Assembly (NCBI RefSeq): GCF_030817355.1
Contig: NZ_JAUSZH010000001.1
Location: forward strand, 8,207,517-8,271,516
Length of the DNA: 64,000 bases
Direction: 5' to 3'
From: Streptomyces sp. V1I1
GTDB lineage: Bacteria; Actinomycetota; Actinomycetes; Streptomycetales; Streptomycetaceae
The position numbers and the translations under genes were made by a program. Positions 35,528 to 44,249 of the stretch are shown piece after piece. Position 1 is the first letter of the stretch; the number at the start of each line of letters is the position of its first letter. The notes beneath the pieces were generated by a model, which did not search any database, was not told the origin of the DNA, and was given only the letters and a program-made list of their open reading frames with translations.

Positions 35528-35887
35528 TTACACGTCCCGGTGCCTCTCGCCAGCCCTTTGCAGCCATTTCCGGGTTGCGACGCTGTTCTGCTGGGCGACC
35601 CAGCAGTCGAAGTCCTCCAGCAGGTATGCCGACTCGACCGGCTTGAGCCGAATCTGTGGGCGCTCGTCCATCCACCAAATCTCGAAGTCGGTCACGGTCC
35701 CCTCGGCCGGCCATCGGGCTGGGTCACGCGGGAGGAGGAGTACATCGACGAAGCCGCCTGCAGAGAACCCCAGATCAATGAAAATGCCGATGGCACCGGG
35801 CTTGAGAACGCGTACGACAATCCCGGTCAAGCATTCGCCGATCCGTAGTCGATTTCGCAGTTGCTCCCATGATTCATCAACAGGCAT
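35528..35887 (-). CDS. S1/OB-fold-like small protein, 119 aa
   Basis: The start is taken as ATG 35887 (MPVDESWEQLRNRLRIGECL); longer starts add Arg/Pro-rich sequence. Residues 15-85 (GECLTGIVVRVLKPGAIGIF, IDLGFSAGGFVDVLLLPR) have the G..V.G.V..V...G.FVD pattern of an S1 RNA-binding domain. The tail (LLEDFDCWVAQQNSVATRKW) is helical. It is cargo of the recombinase transposon, on the strand opposite the recombinases. RNA binding is inferred. Confidence 0.6.
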   Translation of the reverse strand: MPVDESWEQLRNRLRIGECLTGIVVRVLKPGAIGIFIDLGFSAGGFVDVLLLPRDPARWPAEGTVTDFEIWWMDERPQIRLKPVESAYLLEDFDCWVAQQNSVATRKWLQRAGERHRDV

Positions 35888-36102
35888 CCCGCCATCTTGC
35901 CCGATCGGATCTATGGCTGGAGATCTTCGTGGAGTCCTTCGATCCTGCGACTCGGTCCGGGGTGGGTTCCCCTTACCTCCACCAGGCTCCAGCCCGGGTG
36001 TTCCTCTGAGACTTTGGTGTCCCGGCCCTCGGTTCTGGCATCGATACACTCCTCTCATTAGCGCATACGTTCGGGTGCTGCGGTCATAAACGAGGAGATT
36101 CG

Positions 36103-37038
36103 GTGTCGGCGGTCGTTGAGATACAGAGGGTCTGGAGGCCGCCTACTACGAATCTCTGGGCAGGGCAACGCCCTCTGTGGTGGACTGTTGGCCCGACAGG
36201 AGAACTTGCTGTTCTGCTCGTCCATCGGAAGTACCTACGCCGAAGCCGCTACATCAAGGGCTGGGTGGGATGGGGCCCGACGGTCCCGTTCGACGGGGTG
36301 CTGGTGATTCGCCAGGCTGACGGATCAGTTCAACGCCGGCTGATCAAGGACGTACAGTTCCGGCCCAGCCACATCGCCCTCCTCCCGGACTCCCGACTCC
36401 TCGTAGCAAGCGGTCGTACACGCAAGGAGGACACGGGCTCGTGGAAGCCGAACGCCGTGGTGCTCTCCCTGAAGAGCGGCGAGCAGGAGGACACCTTCTG
36501 CATCGGCGACGACATCCCTGCGTTGGTGACCGATCACGGCGGATCGATCTGGACGGCCTACGGGGATGAAGGCATCTACGGAGGGCATCCGCAGTCGGCA
36601 GCCGGGCTTGCCGGCTGGAGTGCCGAAGGGGAAGCAACCTGGACCCCAGAAGGTCGCCTTCCTGACGCGCCGTTGGAGGGCTGCACCGCCGCCACCGAGG
36701 GCGACCGGGTATGGCTGATCTGGTACTCCGGCAGCCAGCGCGGCGGCACGTTCCTGACGCGGATCACCCCCTCCACGGGTGAGGTGACCAGCTGGCCCAG
36801 CCCGGTACGGGATCCGGACGGATTCGCCGTACGCGGCCATCGAGCAGTCCTGACCAAGCGCGTCCACAACCAGCGGGCAACCGAAGTGGTCCGAGCTGAG
36901 CTGGTCGGCGAAAGCTGGAACGTGACCGAGCGGCGCAAGATACGAGTGCCCGGGCGGGTTGTCATGCGCTGCGGTCAAGGACGTGATGGCTTTCTTTGGC
37001 TTCGCGCCGGCGACTCCTGGCTTCGTATCGAAGTCTGA
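36103..37038 (+). CDS. Beta-propeller-like hypothetical protein, 311 aa
   Basis: GTG 36103 (SAVVEIQRVWRPPTTNLWAG) follows GAGGAG. Strand-rich units recur (PSHIALLPDSRLLVASGRTR, KPNAVVLSLKSGEQEDTFCI, PALVTDHGGSIWTAYGDEGI, LTRITPSTGEVTSWPSPVRD, CGQGRDGFLWLRAGDSWLRI), the spacing expected of propeller blades. There is no signal peptide, so it should be cytoplasmic. It is transposon cargo, 64 bp upstream of the next gene start region. No family is recognised. Confidence 0.6.
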   Translation: MSAVVEIQRVWRPPTTNLWAGQRPLWWTVGPTGELAVLLVHRKYLRRSRYIKGWVGWGPTVPFDGVLVIRQADGSVQRRLIKDVQFRPSHIALLPDSRLLVASGRTRKEDTGSWKPNAVVLSLKSGEQEDTFCIGDDIPALVTDHGGSIWTAYGDEGIYGGHPQSAAGLAGWSAEGEATWTPEGRLPDAPLEGCTAATEGDRVWLIWYSGSQRGGTFLTRITPSTGEVTSWPSPVRDPDGFAVRGHRAVLTKRVHNQRATEVVRAELVGESWNVTERRKIRVPGRVVMRCGQGRDGFLWLRAGDSWLRIEV

Positions 37039-37124
37039 TACACCGCGCCGAACGTCGCGACTGCTCGATGGGGTCATCGGGCAGCTCCTGCCGTCGGCAG
37101 GAGACCGTGGTCCAGAATCAGGGC

Positions 37125-37718
37125 ATGGACGTCCCTAAGCTGCTGGAAGCCGCTTCCCTACTGGTTCCTGAGGAGACCGCCACCGAGAACGACATCACGG
37201 TGAACGATGTCTGGGAGTACCTCACTCGGGACGAGTGGGAAGTGGCCCTCGGGCTGCTGGAAGAACTCGGTGACGTCCAACCGCTGCCACTCAGCTTCTG
37301 GCAAACCCTGGCCACCGCAGCCAAACAGATGCGACTGGACAAGAGTGCGGCCTGGTGCCATTGGCGCTGCTACGAGACTCGCAACGGCATCATCCGAGCC
37401 GGTCTCACCCTCCGCCCGGCCACCGAAGCAAAACGGCAAACGCCCATCTCCGGTGCTGGCGTCCTGCGACCGATGTGGAACATCGGAAACCGAACCCCGA
37501 CCGGCGAACCGGCCCTCAACATCGCCCAACTCTGGGTGGAGTTCACGCCCTTGCTGGAGCCCGGTGGGCAAGCCTCGGTACGACTTGCTCCTCTTGACCC
37601 CTCGCAGTGGCAGCACCTTCAGCCCGGCCAAGTGATCACTATGCACGAGGACCGATCCGTGGCAGGTGCGGCGGTTGTCCTTGAGGTTCATCGACCTACG
37701 ACCACATCCACCGCATAG
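37125..37718 (+). CDS. Hypothetical protein with helical N-terminus and beta-barrel-like C-terminus, 197 aa
   Basis: The start is taken as ATG 37125 (MDVPKLLEAASLLVPEETAT). Residues 25-95 are helical (VWEYLTRDEWEVALGLLEEL, FWQTLATAAKQMRLDKSAAW). Residues 135-195 (LWVEFTPLLEPGGQASVRLA, PLDPSQWQHLQPGQVITMHE, DRSVAGAAVVLEV) resemble the EF-Tu C-terminal barrel, by eye. It is probably co-transcribed with the propeller-like gene. An immunity or stress role is conceivable but unsupported. It is the last gene inside the transposon. Confidence 0.6.
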   Translation: MDVPKLLEAASLLVPEETATENDITVNDVWEYLTRDEWEVALGLLEELGDVQPLPLSFWQTLATAAKQMRLDKSAAWCHWRCYETRNGIIRAGLTLRPATEAKRQTPISGAGVLRPMWNIGNRTPTGEPALNIAQLWVEFTPLLEPGGQASVRLAPLDPSQWQHLQPGQVITMHEDRSVAGAAVVLEVHRPTTTSTA

Positions 37719-37757
37719 AAACGAGCGCCGTCGGCTCGTGCCGTTAGTGCAGAGAAG

Positions 37758-38916
37758 CGTCTTCGCCTCCTGCGGCCAGGAAGCCTTCTTCGAAGGGCAC
37801 GTGCACGCGCTCCGCACGCTGGGCGGTGTCCCGCGAAGCAAGATCCGCTACGACAACCTGAAGTCGGCCGTCGCCCAGGTGCTGGGCCTGAACAGGGCCC
37901 GGGTGGAGACCGACCGGTGGATCGCCTTCCGCTCGCACTTCAACATCGAGAGCTTCTACTGCCGCCCCGGAATCGAAGGCGCCCACGAGAAGGGCGGCGT
38001 CGAAGGGATGATCGGCTACTTCCGCCGCAACCACTTCACCCCGCTCCCGGAAGTCGACTCCCTCGCCGAGCTGAACGAGAGGGTCGACCAGTGGGACCTG
38101 CACGACGGGCACCGGAGGATCGGTTCACGGCCGCGAACCGTCAACGAGTACTTCGCCGTCGAACAGCCACTGCTGATGCCGCTGCCGGAAGAGCCGTTCG
38201 AGACGGGCCGGCTGTTCACTCCGCGGGTTGACCGATACAGCCAGATCGCCGTCCGCACCAACCGCTACTCCGTCCCGACCCGCCTGATCGGCAAGCGGGT
38301 GCGGGTTGTCCTGCACGCCTCTCACCTGGTGGTTTACGACAGGAACGTCGAGGTGGCCCGGCACGAGAGGCTGATTGCGAAGGGCAGCTGCCGCCTGGAC
38401 CTGGACCACTATCTCGAAGCCCTCATCCGCAAGCCCGGCGCCTTCCCCGGTGCCACGGCCCTGGAACAGGCCCGGTCCGCAGGCAAGTTCACCCCGGTCC
38501 ACGACGCCTGGTGGGCCCAGGCCCGCAAGGTCCACGGCGAGCGGGACGGCACCCGGGCGTTGATCGAGGTCCTGCTGCTGAACCGGCACCTCGCCCACGA
38601 GCACGTGGTCGCGGGCCTGGCCACCGCACTGCGGGTCGGCGCCCTGACTGCCGACGCCGTCGCGCTGGAAGCCCGCAAAGCCGCCCAGACGGAGGACGAG
38701 CCAACCATCGCCGCCTCAGCCCCGGGGCTCACCGGCGAGACGCCGGCCACCGTCACCTCGCTGCACGAGTGGCGCCTCGCGCACCTCCCGCCGGACACCA
38801 GACCGCTGCCGTCGGTGACCCCCTATGACCAACTGCTCCGACGCCGCCGCACCAGCGGCAGCGACCACCATGAGAAGCTGTGTCACATCTCCTTTCCGCA
38901 GGTCACGGCGGTATGA
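37758..38916 (+). pseudogene. istA: IS21-family IstA transposase, 3' part
   Basis: Coding resumes with VFASCGQEAFFEGHVHALRT, then IRYDNLKSAVAQVLGLNRAR and PGIEGAHEKGGVEGMIGYFR, holding the second and third catalytic carboxylates. The C-terminal Mu-like beta domain follows (YSVPTRLIGKRVRVVLHASH). The last 20 codons after LLRRRRTSGS differ from typical IstA ends, so the 3' end is probably truncated. No istB follows; IS5-type sequence begins within 50 bp. Confidence 0.82.
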
Positions 38917-38959
38917 AGGACGGTGGTGATCCCGTTTGCCGTTCGGTTGGGCGTCGATG

Positions 38960-39770
38960 GTCGTTGTTCCGAACGGCAGCGGCAACGCGCTGGTGTTCAG
39001 GCGGCTGCGAGGGTGTCCGACGACGCCTCGGTCTGGCGGCGGGGGCGGGACATGAGGGTGATGAACGCCCACTGGATGTGGGCTTCGGCGTGGGACATGA
39101 GCCGTTCGTAGTCCCTTGCGTTGCGTCGGGCCCGCATCGTCCACGAGTTGCTCCGTTCCACCACCCACCTCTTGGGCAGCAGGACGAAGCCCTTGGTGTC
39201 CTTGGGGCGGGGGACGACCTTGATCGTGATGCCCAGGGTGTCCTGGGCCCAGGTGCTGAACTCCTCGCCTCCGTAGCCGTTGTCCGTCCAGACCAGGACG
39301 ATTTCGGGGTGTTCGGCGTGGAGGCGGGTGAGCAGGATGCGGGCCGCGTCGCGGTCCTGGACGTCGGCGGGGGTGACGAGCAGGTCGACGAGCAGGCCGT
39401 CCTGGTCAACGAGGAGATGCCGCTTCCGCCCATTTATATGCTTGTTTGCGTCTTATCCTCGCGTCGCGTTCGACACGGTCTCCGCACCTTTGACGGACTG
39501 GGAGTCCACGATCACCCGGACCGGCCAGGGACAGCGCCGACGGCGCAGCCGCAACCGTCGGCGGAGCTGGTCAAGGATCCTCTTGAGCACGTCGGCCTTT
39601 GCCCAGCGGGCGAAGTATCCGAACACGGTGCGCCACGGGATGCCGAAGTCGGCGGGCAGCGCCCTCCACTTCGCACCGTTGTCGGTGATGTAGCGGATGG
39701 CGTCGACCACGCGGCGCCTAGGCCACTTCTCCGGGGCCCCGCGCCTAAAACGTAGGACCAGCTTCTGACA
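38960..39770 (-). pseudogene. IS5-family transposase, copy 1, 5'-truncated with internal TAA
   Basis: From GAPEKWPRRRVVDAIRYITD the minus strand matches copy 2 almost exactly: NGAKWRALPADFGIPWRTVF and PVRVIVDSQSVKGAETVSNA. A TAA at 39455-39453 follows (SNATRG then stop). The same frame then continues with NGRKRHLLVDQDGLLVDLLV-type sequence and DNGYGGEEFSTWAQDTLGIT to a TGA at 38999. The N-terminus is replaced by unrelated sequence. The IS right end (GTCGTTGTTCCGAACGGC) is near 38960. The orientation is inverted relative to copy 2. Confidence 0.8.
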
Positions 39771-39829
39771 CAGGGCGACCTGCAGGAACGTGATCACGCT
39801 CTGACCGTCGACCTGCGGTGTCACATCCA

Positions 39830-40321
39830 TGCTTGTGAGACTGCTCGTCCTGTCTCCCGGCATGGGCCGGCCAGCCAGCGCCGGAGGTCAGCCAGTGGCA
39901 GCGGCTGCACCTGATCGCCCAGCGCGTGAGCCAGCACCTGCGGCTCAGAGACATGGCCGCGGCCTGCCTCTACGAGGCGGCCGCCTCCTGCATTACCGAA
40001 GGCCCGGGATGGATTCCAATGTGCGGCGCTTTCAGTGGCCACAATGGAGCGATTGCCCCAAAAGGCTTTGGTCCGCCACGCTGAGTTGCGGAAATTGTTC
40101 CCTATGGGGGGTCTATGTGTCACATAAAACGGCCGCAATGAACTCAACGAACACAACGAACACAAGGAGATTACTTTTCGCCGTCCCACGACCCCGAGTG
40201 GCTCAAAGGTGACTGCTGCAACTCCCGTGGATCGGCCATCCACAGCTTCGCAGCCTGGGATTACTCCGCACAGTCACATGATCGGAGGGTGGCGTTCCGA
40301 TCACTCCATTTGGAGAGACTG
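39830..40321. other. Intergenic region upstream of the peptide/biosynthetic operon
   Basis: No convincing gene is seen. Bases 39830-40000 are GC-rich debris. From about 40080 the sequence becomes richer in A/T (GTGTCACATAAAACGGCC, ACAACGAACACAAGGAGAT), consistent with regulatory DNA or DNA of different origin. Confidence 0.5.
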
Positions 40322-40350
40322 TTGACACACGGATATCCCATTAATAAGTT
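40322..40350 (+). promoter_or_regulatory. Strong sigma-70-type promoter
   Basis: TTGACA at 40322-40327 is a perfect -35. TAAGTT at 40345-40350 is a -10 (TAnnnT) at 17-bp spacing. Transcription would start near 40357, about 35 nt before the 12-codon ORF. Confidence 0.7.
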
Positions 40351-40391
40351 TTCCTCGTCCTCGCAGGTAACGAGAACGAAGGGAGGCACTC

Positions 40392-40430
40392 ATGCAGATC
40401 AAGAAGATTCTCCGCGACTTCCCCGCGTGA
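40392..40430 (+). CDS. 12-residue peptide ORF, candidate RiPP precursor or leader peptide
   Basis: The ORF reads MQIKKILRDFPA and ends with TGA. An excellent ribosome site AAGGGAGG (40379-40386) lies 5 bases before the ATG, and the strong promoter is 40 bp upstream. An 11-bp stem-loop follows 20 bp after the stop and precedes the enzyme operon. The peptide is amphipathic and basic. The codons show no run of a single amino acid as expected for amino-acid attenuation. The order promoter, tiny gene, stem-loop, enzymes and exporter matches microcin C (mccA), where a 7-codon gene is followed by a terminator. Precursor status is inference. Confidence 0.6.
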   Translation: MQIKKILRDFPA

Positions 40431-40450
40431 ACGCGACGTAGGTGAGATGC

Positions 40451-40482
40451 CGGGGTGGAGTACTCAAAAAGACTCCACCCCG
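40451..40482 (+). terminator. Stem-loop between peptide ORF and enzyme operon (attenuator)
   Basis: CGGGGTGGAGT at 40451-40461 pairs perfectly with ACTCCACCCCG at 40472-40482 around a 10-nt A-rich loop. No T-run follows, so it may partially terminate or protect the short upstream transcript and set a high peptide-to-enzyme ratio. Confidence 0.65.
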
Positions 40483-40540
40483 CCCCACCTATCGCGCCGT
40501 CCAGTTGCAGCGCCGCTCACCTTTTCTGGTGGAGAGAATT

Positions 40541-41608
40541 GTGAGAAATGTAGTCGTCGGGGTCGGGTCGATTGGCTCGCAGCACGCTCGTCACCTTCGA
40601 GATGCTGGGCACGATGTATTCACTGTGGATGTCAGTGGGGCGGCTGACGGGGGGCGCGTTTCCGATGTAGGCGAAGCGGCGAGTGTTGATGCCTGGGTTG
40701 TAGCTACACCAACCGCCAGTCATCTCGGCGTCGTCCGCGAGATACTCTCCGTCGCGCCGGAGGCTCGCATTCTCCTTGAGAAGCCGGCCTGTCATCACGA
40801 AGATCTTTCCGAGCTTGCTGATTGCTTGCGTCAGCATCCGGGGTCTCGTGTGATTGTCAACGATGTATACGGGCTAAGCCCAGCGGTCAGATCGTTCATT
40901 GACGAGCTGGAACCCGTCCAGTCGAACGACCCTATTTCCAAGATAATTATTGAGTTCACGAAGAACCGTCAGCAGGACGTGGCCAACGGGCGCTTCGTGG
41001 ACACCGAGTACGGGGACGCAGGATACGAGTGGTTTCACATGCTCAGCCTCCTGGGGCGGCTTCTTCCCCGCCCACAGTTCGAGGCTTACCTGAAGGTCTC
41101 CCCGGGCGTCGTCACGCCTGAGATACGAACCCGCGTAGTGCTCGACGGCAAGAATCTGGTGGAAATTGACCTCTATGCGTCCGTTCGCGGACAGATCGCC
41201 TTCGGGCAGATCGCGGGATCAACTTTCTCCTCGCCGGAAGCCCGCCGGATCGTCCAATCCGGCCACATACCGTATGGATCCGAGCTGCGATATCGAATAG
41301 TACATGTTCTGATGCGGTCAGGAGCCTCAAAGACGCTCGTATTCGAGCCTGAGTACAAGTACTCCGAAGACTACAAGAATGTCCATGTGATACGCGGCCG
41401 CGGCTTCCCCGAACATCGCTACATCCGAGTGTCCACCAACCACTTCAAGCATGCGGTGATCGCTCAGATAGACAGGTTGATGGGGGCAGGTGCGCAAACT
41501 GATCTACGCGAAGCAGAGCATTTCTACATGGCTATGCTGGCGCGCTGGGTGCGTACTTCGGCCGCCCTTTCCAACTCGAGCGACAGGAGGGAGTTTGTAC
41601 ATGTATGA
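40541..41608 (+). CDS. Gfo/Idh/MocA-type NAD(P)-dependent oxidoreductase, 355 aa
   Basis: GTG 40541 (RNVVVGVGSIGSQHARHLRD) follows GGAGAG. A GTG at 40529 would add four residues. The Rossmann motif VVVGVGSIGSQH is at the extreme N-terminus, ATPTASH follows near residue 65, and ILLEKPAC (the conserved EKP of the family) near residue 90. This fits an NAD(P)-dependent dehydrogenase acting on a sugar-like or amino/hydroxy acid substrate. The C-terminal domain (EYGDAGYEWFHMLSLLGRLL) carries the His/Asp region. The gene overlaps the start of the next one. Role in the pathway: oxidation or reduction of the modified unit (inference). Confidence 0.82.
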   Translation: MRNVVVGVGSIGSQHARHLRDAGHDVFTVDVSGAADGGRVSDVGEAASVDAWVVATPTASHLGVVREILSVAPEARILLEKPACHHEDLSELADCLRQHPGSRVIVNDVYGLSPAVRSFIDELEPVQSNDPISKIIIEFTKNRQQDVANGRFVDTEYGDAGYEWFHMLSLLGRLLPRPQFEAYLKVSPGVVTPEIRTRVVLDGKNLVEIDLYASVRGQIAFGQIAGSTFSSPEARRIVQSGHIPYGSELRYRIVHVLMRSGASKTLVFEPEYKYSEDYKNVHVIRGRGFPEHRYIRVSTNHFKHAVIAQIDRLMGAGAQTDLREAEHFYMAMLARWVRTSAALSNSSDRREFVHV

Positions 41609-42998
41609 TTCATTCTTCGTGCGCCCTGGCCCGGGTGGGAGGATGTCGCTCGACGAATTTATGGAGAGACATCCGGAGCTCTCGTTCGATACCGCACGGG
41701 CGGCAGACGACAAGAAAGATACGCCGCATCTCGAGGCGTGCCTTCTTCATTTCACTGAGTACGTATCCGGGAAGGAAGGAGGGAATTTCACGTGGACGGC
41801 TGACGTGCGCAGACAGGTATCTCGGCACCCGGTCTATCGGCGCCCTGCATACTCCGTCGACGAGTTTGGAACGCTCCCGACCCTCAGCAGGTCGGAACTG
41901 CGCAAACTGCGCGAACCGTTCGATTACGAGGCATCCGGCACCACCACCGCGTACGGGGACCAGACATCCGGGACATCCGGAGCACCTCTGACGGTCGTCT
42001 ACAGCCCCCGGTTCATGTCTCAGTACCTGCATCTCAACATGTTCAAGGTTGCGATCCGCGCTGGCATCCGAGACCTCGGCGGGCGACAGGTCTTCGCGGT
42101 CACCATCACCGACAACCCGTCACTCGGGGCAGGGGTCATCATCCCTGACCCCCTCGACCTGGTGGGCCTGCGGCTCATCTGGTACGTGGACCCCAGTGAT
42201 CCCCAGTCGATCGCACGCCTGACGACGTTCCTCCGAGAGTTCGACCCGGAGGTGCTCTCGTCCAAGCCGAACCTGCTCCAGATGCTCCTCGACCACTGGG
42301 AAACCGAGAGCCCGGAACCACCGTGCGGCCCGCGGTTCGCCGTCTCCGGCGGCGCCATGCTCCCTGATGCGTTGAGGCAGCAGATGGCTGACTACTTCGG
42401 CTGCCCCGTGATCAGCGCCTACGCCATCAGCGAGGCCGGCTACCTGGGGTCGGAGTGTGAACGTCAGAAGATCCACCTCGACGAATCGCTGCACGAGAGG
42501 TTCGAGATCCTGCCGGCCGAAGGGGCGGCGGACACCGAACCCAGCGCAGGCGACTCGGGCGAGCTCGCCGTCACCTCCCTGAGCAACCTGTGCATGCCAC
42601 TGGTGAGGTACAGGGTCGGTGACCTCGCCACGATGTCGCGTAACACCTGCGCGTGCGGGGCCCCCGGCCCTGTGCTCGACGAGCTCCAGGGCCGCACCAC
42701 GCTCGTCTTCGACCTAGGCGGGGGTCATGTCCTGTCGCCGACGCGCTACATGGACTTGTTCAAGGAACATCCTGAACTCCGGGAGTACCAGCTCACACAG
42801 CGCGACACCCGGTCATTCCTGCTCAGGATCGAACTAGCGGACGACGTCGCCCCGTCCAGTCGGCCGGTGATCTACACGCGGATCCAAAACGCCATCTCGG
42901 CAGGTATGCCCGTGGCGGTTGAGATCGCCTGGGAAGAACACACCTTCGCACCAGAAGGTGCAAAGTTCGCACGATTCCGAAGTGAGGTCAGCGCGTGA
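41601..42998 (+). CDS. PaaK/CapK-like adenylate-forming enzyme, 465 aa
   Basis: ATG 41601 follows AGGAGGGAG and overlaps the upstream stop. ANL motifs are present: phosphate loop TSGTSGAPLTVVYS (122-135), SGGAML (249-253), AYAISEAGYLGSEC (A5, 273-285) and VRYRVGDLA (A7, Tyr337-Asp341). Cys350 and Cys352 (CACG) fit the zinc-binding site of phenylacetate-CoA-ligase-like proteins. The C-terminal domain (FLLRIELADDVAPSSRPVIY) is short. The enzyme should activate a carboxylate as an acyl-adenylate, then transfer it to CoA, an amine or another acceptor. No carrier protein is encoded nearby. It is coupled to the next gene by GTGA. Confidence 0.82.
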   Translation: MYDSFFVRPGPGGRMSLDEFMERHPELSFDTARAADDKKDTPHLEACLLHFTEYVSGKEGGNFTWTADVRRQVSRHPVYRRPAYSVDEFGTLPTLSRSELRKLREPFDYEASGTTTAYGDQTSGTSGAPLTVVYSPRFMSQYLHLNMFKVAIRAGIRDLGGRQVFAVTITDNPSLGAGVIIPDPLDLVGLRLIWYVDPSDPQSIARLTTFLREFDPEVLSSKPNLLQMLLDHWETESPEPPCGPRFAVSGGAMLPDALRQQMADYFGCPVISAYAISEAGYLGSECERQKIHLDESLHERFEILPAEGAADTEPSAGDSGELAVTSLSNLCMPLVRYRVGDLATMSRNTCACGAPGPVLDELQGRTTLVFDLGGGHVLSPTRYMDLFKEHPELREYQLTQRDTRSFLLRIELADDVAPSSRPVIYTRIQNAISAGMPVAVEIAWEEHTFAPEGAKFARFRSEVSA

Positions 42999-44239
42999 TC
43001 GAGAACATCATCAAGGACTTCGAGAAGCTCATCAGGCTCGTTCCCGACCTACTGACAGCCGTCACTGCCAACAGCACGTCCACTGAAGAACTCCACGACA
43101 CGGTGGTCCAAGCCCTGCGGACCGACCCCGACGCCCGGCACAGTTTTCACCGCGCGTGCTGCTTCGAAACCCCGTTCGGTGAAAGCTGGGTACACGAGGC
43201 CGGAAAGGACAGCCCCTACCTGTCCCTCGACCTGGCCGCCGAGGCCCTCGACGCGACCCAGTACCGCGCACTTCTCGCGGACGTACTCATGTCCACATCA
43301 ACCACCATCCCCTACGACTACCGGGCCCTCGCCGCGGAACGCCTCGTGGAGATCGGCCTTGGTGAGACCGAGGACGCGCTGCGCCGTGTCCTGGCGCCCA
43401 CCGACGGCATCCCCGAACGCACTCTGGAGATGAAGCTCGACGTCCGCACCGATGGAATAGACCACCTGTTCGATATACCGCTTGACATCGAGGGGCGCCT
43501 GGATCTGCTCAAGGAAGCCAGCGCCATCAAGTGCCGTGAGAGCCGTAAACTCCTCGCTCTTCGCGTCCTGGAACGCAGCGGCAAAAGCGGCCAGGCCGAG
43601 GAATCGGGGCGTGTGAGCAACTACGCGTCGGACACGGCAGAGCAGTTGATCCGCCAGGACGTCGGAACGTCCATGGTCTCGGCCACGGACTATCTCGTCC
43701 CCTGGGATCAGATCCTGGCTTCCGCCGGCGGCGCCGACGACGGACTGACGCTGGCGGAGCTGCTCCGCATCGTGCTCCTCGCCCCCGAGTTCAAGCTTCC
43801 CGACACGACGGTGCGGCCGGTACTCGTCGCCTTCTACCGTTCCGTTTTGCGGATCAGCGGACGGTCGATCGTCGGGCTGGGCTCGGGAGTCTTCTATGTC
43901 GAGCACGGCGCCGACGCGAACCCGTCGTACTTCTACATGGGACGCGACGTCGTGCTGGGCAAGGGCTGCACGATCGACTGCGTCGGCGGCGCGGTCCTGC
44001 AGCAGGGCGCCTTCCTGGGCGGAGGGTTCATGCCCGTCCTCATCCACACGCACAAGCACATCCGCAAGCCCGGCGAACCCGGGGCGGCAGAACGCAAGCA
44101 GGTGCTGCCCGCCCTGTTCGTCGCCGAGGCCGGGGCGCGCCTGCCGATGGACGCGATCGGGATCTTCGAGACCGCCAACTACCTCGGACTCGGCGAAAGT
44201 CCCTACGACGGCATCTACGCCGTCGCCCTGACCAAGTAG
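42995..44239 (+). CDS. Unknown biosynthetic protein with beta-helix-like C-terminal domain, 414 aa
   Basis: GTG 42995 overlaps the PaaK-like stop (GTGA). Residues 1-250 are mostly helical (MIENIIKDFEKLIRLVPDLL, LAAERLVEIGLGETEDALRR), possibly HEAT-like. Residues 309-360 (YMGRDVVLGKGCTIDCVGGA, VLQQGAFLGGGFMPVLIHTH) have the hexapeptide periodicity and His-containing loop of left-handed beta-helix acyltransferases. The C-terminus is LPMDAIGIFETANYLGLGES. An acyl- or aminoacyl-transfer role using the adenylated product of the upstream enzyme is plausible but not shown. No known full-length family is recognised. Confidence 0.65.
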   Translation: MIENIIKDFEKLIRLVPDLLTAVTANSTSTEELHDTVVQALRTDPDARHSFHRACCFETPFGESWVHEAGKDSPYLSLDLAAEALDATQYRALLADVLMSTSTTIPYDYRALAAERLVEIGLGETEDALRRVLAPTDGIPERTLEMKLDVRTDGIDHLFDIPLDIEGRLDLLKEASAIKCRESRKLLALRVLERSGKSGQAEESGRVSNYASDTAEQLIRQDVGTSMVSATDYLVPWDQILASAGGADDGLTLAELLRIVLLAPEFKLPDTTVRPVLVAFYRSVLRISGRSIVGLGSGVFYVEHGADANPSYFYMGRDVVLGKGCTIDCVGGAVLQQGAFLGGGFMPVLIHTHKHIRKPGEPGAAERKQVLPALFVAEAGARLPMDAIGIFETANYLGLGESPYDGIYAVALTK

Positions 44240-44249
44240 GAGCCCTGAC

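Larger units (their letters stand above)
31845..37757. mobile_element. 5.9-kb tyrosine-recombinase transposon inserted in istA
   Basis: The element interrupts istA between codons that rejoin perfectly: base 31844 plus base 37758 restores an Arg codon and the frame without added or lost bases. Subterminal inverted motifs lie near the ends: GCACTATCGGC at 31856-31866 and GCCGTTAGTGC at 37740-37750. It encodes two tandem tyrosine recombinases at one end and three cargo genes. The arrangement recalls Tn554-like elements, which also carry tandem recombinases and insert without terminal repeats or target duplication. Exact ends are inferred from the restored frame. Confidence 0.75.

Noticed and set aside
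40442..40540. Longer N-terminus of the Gfo/Idh gene covering the stem-loop
   Set aside because: It would translate the hairpin. The Rossmann motif begins at the GTG at 40541, which has its own ribosome site.
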